From: Microglena sp. YARC
Taxonomy: Eukaryota > Chlorophyta > Chlorophyceae > Chlamydomonadales > Chlamydomonadaceae
DNA length: 64,000 bases
Assembly: GCA_022414725.1 (NCBI GenBank)
Contig: CM039463.1
Location: forward strand, 84,790,620-84,854,619
Direction of reading: 5' to 3'
Shown here: positions 10,691-23,400 of the stretch, one piece after another
Numbering within the stretch: the first letter of the stretch is position 1
Layout: the number at the start of each line of letters is the position of its first letter
The notes under the pieces: model-generated
What the model saw: the letters and a program-made list of their open reading frames with translations, nothing else
The model's database searches: none
What the model was told of the DNA's origin: nothing
Translations under genes and position numbers: made by a program

Positions 10691-12890
10691 GAACCTGGGT
10701 GGGCACTGCCATGGCTGCATGAGGGTTTGGTGGGCACTGCCATGGCTGTGAAAGGGTTGGGGGGGGCCCTGCCATGGCTGCGTAGGGGTTGGGGGTGCCC
10801 TGCAGGGCTGCAATGGCTGTGAAGGGGTTGGGGGGGCCCTGCCATAGCTGTGTAGGGGAGGAGGGGCACTGCATGGATGTGTAGGGGTGAGGGGGCTCTG
10901 CCATGGCTTTGGAGGGGCTGGTGGGGCCCTGCCATGGCTGTGTAGGGGTGGGTGGGTGGGGGGTGGGGGGGGGGTCTGCCATGGCTCTGCAGGGTTGGGG
11001 GGGCCCTGCCATGGATGTGTAGGGGAGGAAGGGCACTGCCCATGGATGTGTAGGGGTGAGGGGGCTCTGCCATGGCTTTGGAGGGGTTGGAGGGGCCCTG
11101 CCATGGCTGTGTAGGGATGGGGGGGCCCTGCCATGGCTGTGCAGGGGTGGGGGGGCCCTGCCATGGATGTTTAGGGTGTGCGGGGGCTCCGCCATGGCTT
11201 TGGAAGGGTTTGGTGGGGCACTAGCATGGCTGTTTAGGGGTGGGGGGGCACTGCCATGGCTGTGGAGGGGTTGGGGAGCACTGCCATGGCTGTGTAGGGG
11301 TGGGGGGGCACTGCCATGGATGTGTAGGGGTGAGGGGGCTCTGCCATGGCTGTGTTGAGGTGGGGGGCACTGCCATGGCTCTGCAGGGGTGGGGGCGGCA
11401 CTGCCATGGCTGTGTTGGGGTTAGGGAGGCACTACATGGCTGTATAGGGGTGGGGGGGGCACTGCCATGGATTGTATTGGGGTCGGGGGCACTGCCATTG
11501 CTGTGTAGGGGAGGGGGGGGCTGCCATTGATGTGAAGGTGTGTGTGTGGGGGGGGGGGGGGGGGGGGGGGGGGTCTCTGCCGATGCCTGTGTAGGGGTTG
11601 GGGGGGCACTGCCATGGCTGTGTAGGGGTGGGGGGGGCACTGCCATGGCTGCGTAGGGTAGGGGGGGCAATGCCATTGCTACGTAGGTGTTGGGGGGGTC
11701 ATTGCCATGGCTGCGTAGGGGTTAGGGGGGCTCAGCCATGGCTGTGTAGAGGTGGTGGGGCACTGCATGGCTCTGCAGGGGTGGAGGGGGCACTGCCATG
11801 GCTGTGTTGGGGTTGGGGGGGCACTACCATGGCTGTATAGGGGTGGGGGGGCCAACTGCCATGGATTGTATTTGGGTCGGGGGCACTGCCATTGCTGTGT
11901 AGGGGAGGGGGGGGCTGCCATTGATGTGTAGTGTGGGGTGTGGGGTGTGTGGGGTGTGTGTGTGGGGGGGGGGGGGGGGGGGGGGAGGGGCTCTGCCATA
12001 CCTGTGTAGGGGTTGGGGGGCACTGCCATGGCTGCGTAGGGTAGGGGGGGCAATGCCGTTGCTACGTAGGGGTTGGGGGGGTCATTGCCATGGCTGCGTA
12101 GGGGTTAGGGGGGGCATTGCCATGGCTGGCATGTAGGGCTTGGGGGGGGCGACTACCACGGCCGTGTAGGGGTGGGGGGCACTGCAATGTTGTGTAGGGG
12201 TGGGGGGGGCACTGCCATGGATTGTATTGGGGTGGGGGGCACTGCCATTGCTGTGTAGGGGAGGGGGGGCTTCCATTGATGTGGAGGTGTGTGTTGTGTG
12301 TGTGCGGGGGGGGGGGGCACTTCCATGGCTGTGTAGGGGTTGGGGGGGCACTTCCATGGCTGTGTAGGGCTGGGGGGGTACTGCCATGCCTGTATTGGGG
12401 TGGGTGGCACTGCCATGGCTTGTGTAGGGTAGGGGGGCAATGCCATTGCTACGTAGGAGGTGGGGGGGGTCACTGCCATGGCTGCGTAAGTAGGGGTTAG
12501 GGTTAGGGGGGAACTGTCATGGCTGTGAAGGGGTTGGGGGGGCATAACCATGGCTGCTTAGGGGCTTGGGGGGCACTACCATGGCTGTGTAGGGGTGGGG
12601 GGGCACTGCTATGTTGTGCAGGGTGGGGGTGGGGTGGGGCACTGCCATGGATTGTATTGGGGGTGGGGGGCACTGCCATTGACGTGTAGGGAGGGGGGGC
12701 TGCCATTGATGTGTAGGGGTGGTGGGGTGGGGTGGGGTGGGGTGGGGTGGGGTGGGTGGGGTAGGGGTGGGGTGGGGTGGGTGGGTGGGGGGGTGGGTTG
12801 GGGGGGGCACTTCCATGGCTGTGTAGGGGTGGTGGGGCACTGACATTTCTGTGTAGGGGTGCAGGGGCACTGACATGGCTGCGTAGGGGT
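10691..12890. repeat. Fold-back left arm, inner G-rich array
   Basis: Units of about 30 bp built on CTGCCATGGCTGTGTAGGGG followed by a G run, with poly-G tracts of up to about 30 nt near 11550 and 11970. A higher-order period of roughly 385 bp recurs near 11650, 12030 and 12425. The plus strand could form G-quadruplexes. ORFs rich in Gly/Cys or Pro/His are artefacts. Confidence 0.9.
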
Positions 12891-13995
12891 CTAGTCTGGT
12901 TCTATTGTAATGCGAGTCTTGCCTTAATGCAACTTGAGTCTGGCTTTAGTGTAACTCGATTATGGCTTGAATGTGGCTCGAGTCTGGCTTTAAAGTAACT
13001 GAAGTATTGATAAAATGTAACTCGAATCTTGGTATTAATGAAACTCGAGTCTGACTTTAATTTAGCTCGAGTTTGGCTTTAAAGTAACTGCAGTATTTAT
13101 ATTACTCAACTTGAGTCTGCCTTTAATGTAACTCGAATCTTGGTATTCATGCAACTCGAGTCTGGCTTTAAAGTAACTGCATTATTGATATAATGTAAGT
13201 ACGGTGTAGCCTGGCTTTATTGTAACTCAAGTCTTACTTGTTTATAATGTAAATCGAATCTTCGTATTAATGTTACTCGAATCTGGCCTTAATTCAATAC
13301 GAGTTTGGCTTTAAAGTAGCTGAAGTATTGGTATAACAAAATATGATTCTGACTTTAATGGAACTCGAGTCCGGGTTTAAAGTAACTGCGGTATTTATAC
13401 ATTTACATTATGTGACTCGAGTTTGCCATTAATGTAACTCGAGTCTTAGAATTCATGCAACTCGAGTCTGGGTTTAATGCAACTCGAGTCTGGCTTTAAA
13501 GTAACTGCAGTATTGATATAATGTAAGTACGATGTACCGGTAGTATGGCTTTAATGTCACTCGAGTCTTACTTGGTGATAATGCAAATCGAATCTTCGTA
13601 TTAATGTTACTCGAATCTGGCTTTAATTCAACTCGAGTTTGGCTTTAAAGTAGCTGAAGTATTGGTATAACAAAATATGATTCTGGCTTTAATGTTACTC
13701 GAGTCTGCCATTAATGTAACTCGAGTCTTGGTTTTAATGTAACTGGAGTTTGGCTTTGGTGCAACTCGAGTCTGGTTTGAAAGTAACTGTGGTATCGGTA
13801 TAAGTATATAATGTAAGTCTAGTAAGGCTTTAATGTTACTTGAGTCTTGGTAATAATGTAACTCGAATCTTGGTTTTAATATAACTCGAGTCCGAATTTA
13901 ATTTAACTTGAGTCTTGTTCTAAAGTCACTGTAATGTTTTTATGTAATCCGAGTCTTGGTATTAATTTAACTCGAATCTGGATGTATTATAACTC
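12891..13995. repeat. Fold-back core array
   Basis: A degenerate tandem array of words such as AACTCGAGTCTGGCTTTAA and GTAACTCGAATCTTGG, with a longer unit ending in AGTAACTGCAGTATTGATA. It lies between the two inverted arms and contains no ORF of interest. Confidence 0.85.
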
Positions 13996-16060
13996 TAGTC
14001 CACCCCCTACACAGCCATGGCAGTGACCCCACACACCTACATAGCCGTGGGATACCCCCCCCCCCCCCCCCCCCTCCCCCCCCCACACACACCACACAAC
14101 AATGGCAGTGCCCCTCCTTGCCCACACAGCCATGGCAGTGCCTCCCCGCCCAACCCCTACACAGCCATGGCAGTAACCCCCCAACCCTTACACAGCCATG
14201 GCAGTGCCCCTCCACCCCACCACAGCCATGGAAGTTCCCCTCCACCCCTACACAGACTTGGCAGTGCCCCCCCACCCCTACACAAGACTTGGCAGTGTCC
14301 CCCCAAGCAACCCCTACACACACAGCTGTGGCAGTTCCCCCAACCCTACACAGCCATGGCAGTGCCCCCCCAACCCTTACACAGCCATGGCAGTGCCCCT
14401 CCACCCCACCACAGCCATGGAAGTGCCCTCCACCCCTATACTGGCTTGGCAGTGCCCCCCCGCCCACCCCTACACAGACTTGGCAAGTGTCCCCCCAACC
14501 CCTTCACAGCCATGGTAGTGCCCCCCCGAGCAACCCCTACACAGCCGTGGCAGTGCCCCCCCTCCCCTACACATCCATGGCAGTGCCCCCCCAACCCTAC
14601 ACGGCCAATAGCATGGCAGTGCCCCCACCCCTCCACAGCCATGCCAGTGCCCCACCAACCCCTCCACAGCCATGGCAGAGCCCCTCACCCCTACACATCC
14701 ATGGCAGTGCCCCCCCCTTCACTTACACGGCAATTGCAGTGCCCCCCTCCCCAATACAAGCCATGGTAGTGCCCCCCCCATCCCTACACATCATGGCAAT
14801 GCCTCCCCCCCCCACACAGCCATGGTAGTGCCCCCCCAACCTCCTGCGCAGCCATGGCAGTGCCCCCACTAAGGCCCCAACCCTACACGGCCATAGCATG
14901 GCAGTGCCCCCCCACCCCTCCACAGCCATGCCAGTGCCCCACCAACCCTCCACAGCCATGGCAGTGCCCCCCCCACCCCTACACATCATGGCAGTGCCTC
15001 CCACCCCTACACAGCCATGGTAGTGCTCCCCCAACCCCTGCGCAGCCATGGCAGTGCCCCCCCAACCCCTTCTCAGCCATGGCAGTGCCCACCAAACCCC
15101 TATGCAGCCATGGCAGTGCCGCCCCCCAACCGGCCAACCCCTACGCAGCAATGGCAGTGCCTCCGCTACCCCACCCAGCCATGGTAGTGCCCCCCATCCC
15201 AATACAGCCATAAACAAAAAAAAAACTACACAGCCATGGCAGTGACCGTCCAACCTTTACACAGCCATGCCAGTGCCCCACCAACCCCTCCACAGCCATG
15301 GCAGATCCCCCTCACCCCTACACATCCATGGCAGAGCCCCTACTCCCCTACACAGCCATGACAGGGCCCCCCCAAACCCTACACAGCCATGGTAGTGCCC
15401 CCCTACCCCTACACAGCCATAGCAGTAGTTCCCCCACCCCTGCAGAGCCATGGCAGTGCCCCCCCATCCACCCCTACACAGCAATGCCAGTGCACCCCCA
15501 ACTTCTCCACAGCCATGGCAGAGCCCCCTCAATCCTACACATCCATGGCAGTGCCCCTCCTCCCCTACACAGCTATGGCAGGGGCACCCCAACCCTACAC
15601 ATCCATGGCAGATTGGCAGGCCCCTCCCAACCCCTTCACAGCCATGGCAGGGCCCCCCCAACCCCTACGCAGCCATGGCAGGGCCCCTCCAACCCCTCCA
15701 AATCCACGGCAGAGCCCCCTCACCCCTACACATCCATGGCAGTGCCCTTCCTCCCCTACACATCCATGGCAGGGCCCCCCACCCCTGCACAGCCATGGCA
15801 GCCCCCCCCACCCCACCCACCCCCACCCCCACCCCCACCCCCTACACAGCCATGGCAGGGCCCCACCAGCCCCTCCAAAGCCATGGCAGAGCCCCCTCAC
15901 CCCTACACATCCATGGCAGTGCCCCTCTTCCCCTACACAGCTATGGCAGGGCCCCCCCAACCCCTTCACAGCCATTGCAGCCTTGCAGGGCCCCCTAAAC
16001 CCCTACGCAGCCATGGCAGGGCCCCCCCCAACCCTTTCACAGCCATGGCAGTGCCCACCC
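13996..16060. repeat. Fold-back right arm, inner C-rich array
   Basis: The inverted counterpart of 10691-12890, built on CCCCTACACAGCCATGGCAG. The 530-codon plus-strand open frame across it is a repeat read-through. Confidence 0.9.
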
Positions 16061-16977
16061 AGGTTCGGCTATGCACACGTTTGGGCTGGTTGGCGAGGTG
16101 GGGCGAACGTACAAGAATGCATACGTTTGGGTTGGTTAATCCGTTGGACGAACGTATGCTATGCTTACGTTTGGGCTGGTTTCAAGGTGGGGCGAACGTA
16201 TGCAATGCGTACGTTTGGGCTGGTTTCAAGGTGGGGCGAACGTACGCTATGCATACGTTTGGGGCTGGTCATGAGGGTGGGGCGAACGTATGCTGTGCAT
16301 ACGTCTGGGTTGGCTTCAAGGTGTTGGGACTAACGTATACTAGGCGTACGTTTGGGCTGGTTTCACGGTGTGTAAGAACGTATGCTAGGCGTACGTTTGG
16401 GCTGGTTTCGAGGTGGGGCGAACGTACGCATAGCATACGTACGGGCTGGTTATGCGGTGGGGCGAACGTATGCTATGCATACGTTTGGGTTGGCTTCGAG
16501 GTGGGCAAACTTATGCTAGGCATACGTTTTGGGCTGGTTGCGAGGTGGGGCAAACGTATGCTAGGCATACGTTTTGGGCTGGTTATGCCGTTGAGCGAAA
16601 CGTATTCTATTGCATACGTTTGGGTTGGTTTTCAGGGTGGGGCGAACGTATGCTATGCTTACGTTTGGGCTGGATATGCCGTGGGGCGAACGTATGCTAT
16701 TCATACGTTTGGGTTGGCTTCGAGGTGGGGCGACCGTATGCCAGGCGTACGTTCGGGGTTGGCTTTCGAGCTGGGGCAAACGTATGCTTTGCATACGTAT
16801 TGGGCTGGTTTATGTCATGGGGGCGAACGTATGCATAGCATACGTTTGGGTTGGCTTCGAGGTGGGCGAACGTATGCTACGCGTACGTAGGGGCTATGGA
16901 TGCCGTCTGGCAAACGTACGCCACGCACAGGATTTGTACCTAAGCGTGGCGTACGTTTACATCTGGTGAGTTAGCTG
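16061..16977. repeat. Fold-back right arm, outer 44-bp array (inverted)
   Basis: About 20 inverted units of the 44-bp repeat. It lacks the 440-bp higher-order duplication seen on the left, which explains most of the difference in arm length. Many units have single-base insertions relative to the left arm. Confidence 0.9.
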
Positions 16978-16984
16978 CCAAATG

Positions 16985-17478
16985 TGGTTAGTCTTTACTC
17001 CATATTGATAGCGCTTCCATTTAGCCTTCAATTATTCCCGCCTGCCGTCTCCATATCCGTGAAAGTGATAGTGCCTACGTTGCTGGTCAAACTGGCGTGT
17101 CGGCCTCAACACGATAATTACAAAATTAGCCGGTCGCAGCCTGTTCACATTTGACAGCCAGGTAAATGTGCCGTGGAACCGAGACTTGCATGGAACAAAA
17201 CATTTAACATCCGTTTTCTATCTGTCGTCTTTAGGTGCTGGTCAGGAATTTCGGCACGTCTTAAGGACCGCGTCCTGCGGGCATCAAAATTTCGTCAGGT
17301 CAGAATTTGAAGCAACGCATGCGCATGGGGAAAGCTCGGGGACAGCTGTACCGCAAGCGGTACGAAGAAGGCTGACAGTCCATGAGGGAGGCAGATCCAG
17401 CATTGGTAGAGGTCCAACCACAGCCAGTGCATTGCTACTTGTCACCATATTTAAGTATTATTTGTCAGCCATATCATC
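16985..17478 (+). promoter_or_regulatory. Upstream region of the TM9SF gene
   Basis: About 490 bp of non-repetitive sequence between the fold-back element and the start codon. It must hold the promoter and 5' leader unless an upstream non-coding exon exists. No core element can be assigned with confidence. Confidence 0.35.
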
Positions 17479-20400
17479 ATGCAGGGCTGGGCCCTGCTCG
17501 TTGCGCTAGCCATTGCGCTCTGCTTGCAGAGCGTGCATGCTTTCTATCTTCCGGGAGTTGCGCCCTTGGACTTTCGAAAGGCAAGGATCTGAACTTGCTT
17601 CGTTTCCTCAGATTGTTGCGTTTTGACTCACTGCTCATTCCCCGTCTCTTCTTCCCCTCGCAGAAAGACTTGGTCGGTTTGAAAGTGAACAAGCTGTCAT
17701 CAATTAAGAACCAGCTTCCTTACCAGTACTATTCTCTGCCCTATTGCCGACCTGAGAAGATTGTGCAGAGTGCTGAAAACCTCGGAGAGGTCCTTCGAGG
17801 CGATCGCATTGAGAATTCCTTGTACCAGATCCAGATGCGGGTCGATGAGCAGTGCAAGGTCCTCTGCCGCATCGAGAGCCTCACCACAGCCATGAGCAAA
17901 GCTTTCAAGAACAAGATCGGTGATGACTACCGTGTGAACATGTACGATTAATTAGATCTGAGTGTTGGGATGATATGAAGCACTCGACTTTGCAACCAAC
18001 ACTTATATGATTTACCCCACAGTCCTTATTTCAAATTGCTGGATCACCAGTAGGCTTCTTGCAAGGCTAGTTGTTGGTGATGGAATCCACCAGCCAAACA
18101 AATACCTGCATGCCTCCTTGCACCATGCTACACTGGGATTTGCCTTGTTATCAAGGATGCGATATCTAACTATTTGACACCCCCCCCCCCCCCCCTTCCC
18201 CCCCTTCCCCCCCTAAACACACACACAAACCCTGCCCTACCCAAACACCCACCAACTCAATGCAACCCAATGCAGTCCAATCCACCTCCAAACCCCTACA
18301 CATCCCATGCCTACAGGACTGAGACTCTCCTCAGCAGTCAGTCTCTAGCATAGCTATTTGCACAGTCACCAAACCCTCGAGCCTGCTGGAACCTTGGCAA
18401 CATTCCAGTTACGTAATTTTGCGGGAAGTCACCAAATCAAATCATAAGCCACCCAAACCCCTGAATCGGCCCCCACCCTTGTGTTCCCTTCGTCTATGCA
18501 GGATCCTTGACAACCTGCCAGTTGCCATGGTGAAGATGCGAAAAGATTCCAGCACTGAAACCTTGGTCAAGACCTACGAGAGGGGATACCCTGTTGGGTT
18601 CAAGGCTCAGTGGAGGTGTGTTTTCCTTTCTGTGTGCTGGGCATTTTCCTTCTTGTTGTGTTGGGGCATGCGCCTTTTTTGTGTGTTGGGGGTATCCTCC
18701 TTCTTGTTGTGTTGCGGATGTGCCTTCTTTGTGTGTTGGGGCGTTGTGTTGCTGCATGTGCCTTCTTTGTGTGTTGGGGCATCCTTCTTGTTGTGTTGCG
18801 GCATTGCCTTCTTTGTGTATCATTTCTTTTGTTGTGTTTGCGGCATGTGCCTTCTTTGTGTGTTGGGCATTCTCCCTTCTTTGTGTTGCGGCTGTGCCTT
18901 CTTTGTGTGTTGGGGCATCAACCTTTCTTGTTGTGTTGCGGCATGTGCCTTCTTTGTGTGTTGGGCATTTCTTGTTGTGTTGCGGCATGTGCTTCTTTGT
19001 TGTGTTGGGGCATTCCTCCTTCTTGTGTGTGTTGGGCGGCATGTGCCTTCTTTTGTGTGTTGGTGTGGGGCATCCTCCTTCTTTGTTTGTGTTGCGGCAT
19101 TGTGCCTTCTTTGTGTGTTGGGGCATCCTCCTTCTTGTTTGTGTTGCGGCATGTGCCTTCTTTGTGTGTTGGGGCATCTCCTTCTTGTTGTGTTGCGGCA
19201 TGTGCCTTCTTTGTGTGTTGGCATCCTCCTTCTTGTTGTGTTGCGGCATGTGCCTTCTTGTGTGTTGGGGCATCATCCTCCTCTTGTTGTGTTGCGGCAT
19301 GTGCCTTCTTTGTGTGTTGGGGCATCCTCCTTCTTGTTGTGTTGCGGCATGTGCCTTCTTTGTGTGTTGGGGCATCCTCCTTCTTGTTGTGTTGCGGCAT
19401 GTGCCTTCTTTGTGTGTTGGGGCATTCCCCTTCTTTGTGTGTGTTGCGGCATGTGCCTTCTTTGTGTGTTGGGGCATCACTTCTTGTTGTGTTGCGGCAT
19501 GTGCCTTCTTTGTGTGTTGGGGCATCAACCTTCTTGTTGTGTTGCGGCATGTGCCTTCTTTGTGTGTTGGGGCATCCTCCTTCTTGTTGTGTTGCGGCAT
19601 GTGCCTTCTTTGTGTGTTGGGGCATCCTCCTTCTTGTTGTGTTGCGGCATGTGCCTTCTTTGTGTGTTGGGGCATCAACCTTCTTGTTGTGTTGCGGCAT
19701 GTGCCTTCTTTGTGTGTTGGGGCATCAACCTTCTTGTTGTGTTGCGGCATGTGCCTTCTTTGTGTGTTGGGGCATCAACCTTCTTGTTGTGTTGCGGCAT
19801 GTGCCTTCTTTGTGTGTTGGGGCATTCTCCTTCTTGTTGTGTTGCGGCATGTGCCTTCTTTGTGTGTTGGGGCATCATCCTTCTAGTTGTGTTGTGGCAT
19901 GTGCCTTCTTTGTGTGTTGGGGCATCAACCTTCTTGTTGTGTTGCGGCATGTGCCTTCTTTGTGTGTTGGGGCATCAACCTTCTTGTTGTGTTGCGGCAT
20001 GTGCCTTCTTTGTGTGTTGGGGCATTCTCCTTCTTGTTGTGTTGCGGCATGTGCCTTCTTTGTGTGTTGGGGCATCCTCCTTCTTGTTGTGTTGCGGCAT
20101 GTGCCTTCTTTGTGTGTTGGCGCATCCTCCTTCTTGTTGTGTTGCGGCATGTGCCTTCTTTGTGTGTTAGGGCATTCTCCTTCTTTGTGTGTTGGGGCAT
20201 CCTCCTTCTTGTTGTGTTGCGGCATGTACCTACTTTGTGTATTGGGGCATCCTCCTTCTTGTTGTGTTGCGGCATGTGCCTTCTTTGTGTGTTGGGGCAT
20301 CCTCCTTCTTGTTGTGTTGTGGCTTGTGCTTTCTTTGTGTGTTGGGGCATCATCCTTCTTGTTGTGTTGCGGCATGTGCCTTCTTTGTGTGTTGGGGCAT

Positions 20401-23400
20401 CCTCCTTCTTGTTGTGTTGCGGCATGTGCCTTCTTTGAGTGTTGGGGCATTCTCCTTCTTGTTGTGTTGCGGCATGTGCCTTCTTTGTGTGTTGGGGCAT
20501 TCTCCTTCTTGTAGTGTTGCGGCATGTGCCTTCTTTGTGTGTTGGCGCATCCTCCTTCTTGTTGTGTTGCGGCATGTGCCTTCTTTGTGTGTTAGGGCAT
20601 TCTCCTTCTTTGTGTGTTGGGGCATCCTCCTTCTTGTTGTGTTGCGGCATGTACCTTCTTTGTGTGTTGGGGCATCCTCCTTCTTGTTGTGTTGCGGCAT
20701 GTGCCTTCTTTGTGTGTTGGGGCATCCTCCTTCTTGTTGTGTTTGTGGCATGTGCCTTCTTTGTGTGTGGTGGGGCATCATCCTTCTTGTTGTGTTGCGG
20801 CATGTGCCTTCTTTGTGGTGTTGGGCATCCTCCCTTCTTGTTGTGTTGCGGCATGTCCTTCTTTTGTGTGTTGGGGCATTCTCCTTCTTGTTGTGATGCG
20901 GCATGTGCCTTCTTTGTGTGTTGGGGCATCATCCTTCTTGTTGTGTTGTGGCATGTGCCTTCTTTGTGTGTTGGGGTGGGGCCTCAACCTTCTTGATGTG
21001 TTGCGGCATGTGCCTTCTTTGTGTGTTGGGGCATCAACCTTCTTGTTGTGTTGCGGCATGTGCCTTCTTTGTGTGTTGGGGTATTCTCCTTCTTGTTGTG
21101 TTGCGGCATGTGCCTTCTATGTGTGTTGGGGCATTCTCCTTCTTGTTGTGTTGCGGCATGTGCCTTCTTTGTGTGTTGGGGCATTCTCCTTCTTGTTGTC
21201 TTGCAGCATGTGCCTTCTTTGTGTGTTGAGGCATTCTCCTTCTTGTTGTGTTGCGGCATGTGCCTTCTTTGTGTGTTGGGGCATCCTCCTTCTTGTTGTG
21301 TTGCGGCATGTGCCTTCTTTGTGTGTTGGGGCATCCTCCTTCTTGTTGTGTTGCGGCATGTGCCTTCTTTGTGTGTTGGGGCATTCTCTTTCTTTGTGTG
21401 TTGGGTCATCCTCCGTCTTGTTGTGTTGCGGCATGTGCCTTCTTTGTGTGTTGGGGCATCCTCCTTCTTTTTGTGTTGCGGCATGTGCCTTCTTTGTGTG
21501 TTGGGGCATTCTCCTTCTTTGTGTGTTGGGGCATCCTCCTTGTTGTTGTGTTGCGGCATGTGCCTACTTTGTGTGTTGGGGCATCCTCCTTCTTGTTGTC
21601 TTGCGGCATGTGCCTTCTTTGTGTGTTGGGGCATTCTCCTTTGTGTGTTGGTCCAAGGGTGCATGCTCTTGATTGGGAACTAGTCGATGCCAGGGTTTGC
21701 CAGGCAAGCTACCTGTGACTCCTAGTTGAATCGGTGGGTCACATGCCTCTGTGTGAAATGCAGGTGTTACCAAGGAGCTATATACAGTGGGTGTTTGTAC
21801 CGCACACTTTCAGCTTTGTGTTCGTACCGCATACTTTCAGCTTTGTGCTTGTACGGCATACTTCATGCTCCCTGCTCATTGGTCACTGGTCCCCTATTTT
21901 TTTATTATTAAAAATAATTAAAAACCCTGTACCCCCCCCCCCCCCCTCCCTCCCCCCCCCTCCCTCCCTCAACAGGGTGCTGTATACATCGCCCGTGCTA
22001 AATTATGTACCTTCATGTTTTGGGTGTGCTATATCAGAGTCTTTGGGGTAGTCTTTTACTGGAAAAGCTTCAAGCAGCACCCCAAAACCTATTAGAGCAC
22101 CATGGTGCTATGTAAAGATACTGGTTCCTTTTCTTAGAAAAAAACCCTGGTCTCCTCCCCACTGGGCCAAAATGACGGCAAGTTCTTCCTCCACAACCAC
22201 CCGCGCTTCACCGTCCTCTACCAGTAGGATGTGGAGACTGACCTCGCACGCCCCCTTTCCTCTCACCCACCCCCTCTTACCACCCAACTACCCCACCCCT
22301 CCCCTCTCACCCCCCGTCCACCCCACCCCACCCCACAGGGCCAGACTGGTGTCAAGTTCTTCCTCCACAACCACCCGCGCTTCACCATCCTCAGCCACAA
22401 GGATGTGGGTACCGACCTCGTTGCACCCCCCTCTCCTCTCACCCACCCCCTCTTACCACCCGCCCACCCCACCCCCTCCCCTGTCACCCACCCACTCTCA
22501 CCCCCCCACCCCCACCCCACCCCCCAGGGCCAGACAGACATCAAGTTCTTCATCCACAACCACTTGCGCTTCACCATCCTATACCACAAAGATGTGGATA
22601 CCGACCTCGCACGCATCGTTGGCTTCGAGGTGGAGCCCTTCAGTGTTAAGCACGACTATGAGGCCCCATGGGACCCAGCCACCCCGGTCCTCAAGACCTG
22701 CAGCCCTGGACGCATGGTGTATGTCACTCACAACCTGACCCCCCAGCCTGTGGAGGATGGCTCTGAGGTCATCTTCTCTTATGACGTCAAGTTTGTGGTA
22801 GGTTGTATTACTTAGCTTTCTAAAGCTGAAGAGTCCAGCCCATATTAAAGTGAGTTTGTGGAAGGGTGTGTTCGTCCGCAGTCCTGTTGTAGGTTGTATT
22901 ACTTAGCTTTCTATACCTGAAGAGACCAGCCCATATTAAAGTAAGTTTGTGGAAGGGTGTGTTCGTCCGCAGTCCTGCTGTAGCTAAGCGCTGCCCGGCC
23001 AGCCTGCATATTTCATGGTAACATCAAAATAGTATAGTTTGTGTTAGGCAGTGTTGGTGTAGTGTCTTGTGGTAGCTCAGTAATAAAAGGACCCGCCCAC
23101 ATGTGTCAATATAGCATTGGTGGTTAGCCCCGTTGCAAGCAAACAGGCTGGCCTTCTCAACCGCACGCCTCGTAATAAGGCTTACTATTCTTTATTTATC
23201 AAGAGAACATGAGCGAAGTCAATTTGGCAGTGTGCAATAGCCTCCGGTTGGGGGTCCACCTTTCCACCTTGATAAGTTGATATTGTACGCACACAACCGC
23301 ACTACCACCTGCGTTGTACCTCAAGCACTTCCACTGCACCCTCACCACCCCACCTCCCACCCACCATTCCCCTCCTCCCACCCACCATTCCCCTCACACC

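Larger units (their letters stand above)
9402..16977. mobile_element. 7.6-kb fold-back transposon-like element
   Basis: The ends are perfect inverted copies: CAGCTAACTCACCAGATG on the left and CATCTGGTGAGTTAGCTG on the right. Perfect 7-bp direct repeats flank them. Inward, the order is A-B-C-B'-A': a 44-bp array, a G-rich array, an AT-richer core array, then the inverted C-rich array and the inverted 44-bp array. The A/B junction sequence (AAACGTGTGCATAGCCGAAC) is present in inverted form at 16060-16085, so the symmetry extends through the arms. Terminal inverted repeats made of tandem subrepeats are the hallmark of Foldback-type elements in animals. No transposase is encoded. The class is undetermined. 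Confidence 0.85.

Noticed and set aside
10475..16970. Pro/His-rich, Gly/Cys-rich and Arg/Gly-rich open frames of 100-530 codons
   Set aside because: They follow the repeat units of the fold-back arms, appear on both strands and have no domain.
18419..21683. Very long open frames on both strands (up to 634 codons), Cys/Val/Leu-rich or His/Gln/Lys-rich
   Set aside because: They are read-throughs of a 50-bp intronic minisatellite. All frames are open at once, and real TM9SF exons bracket the array.
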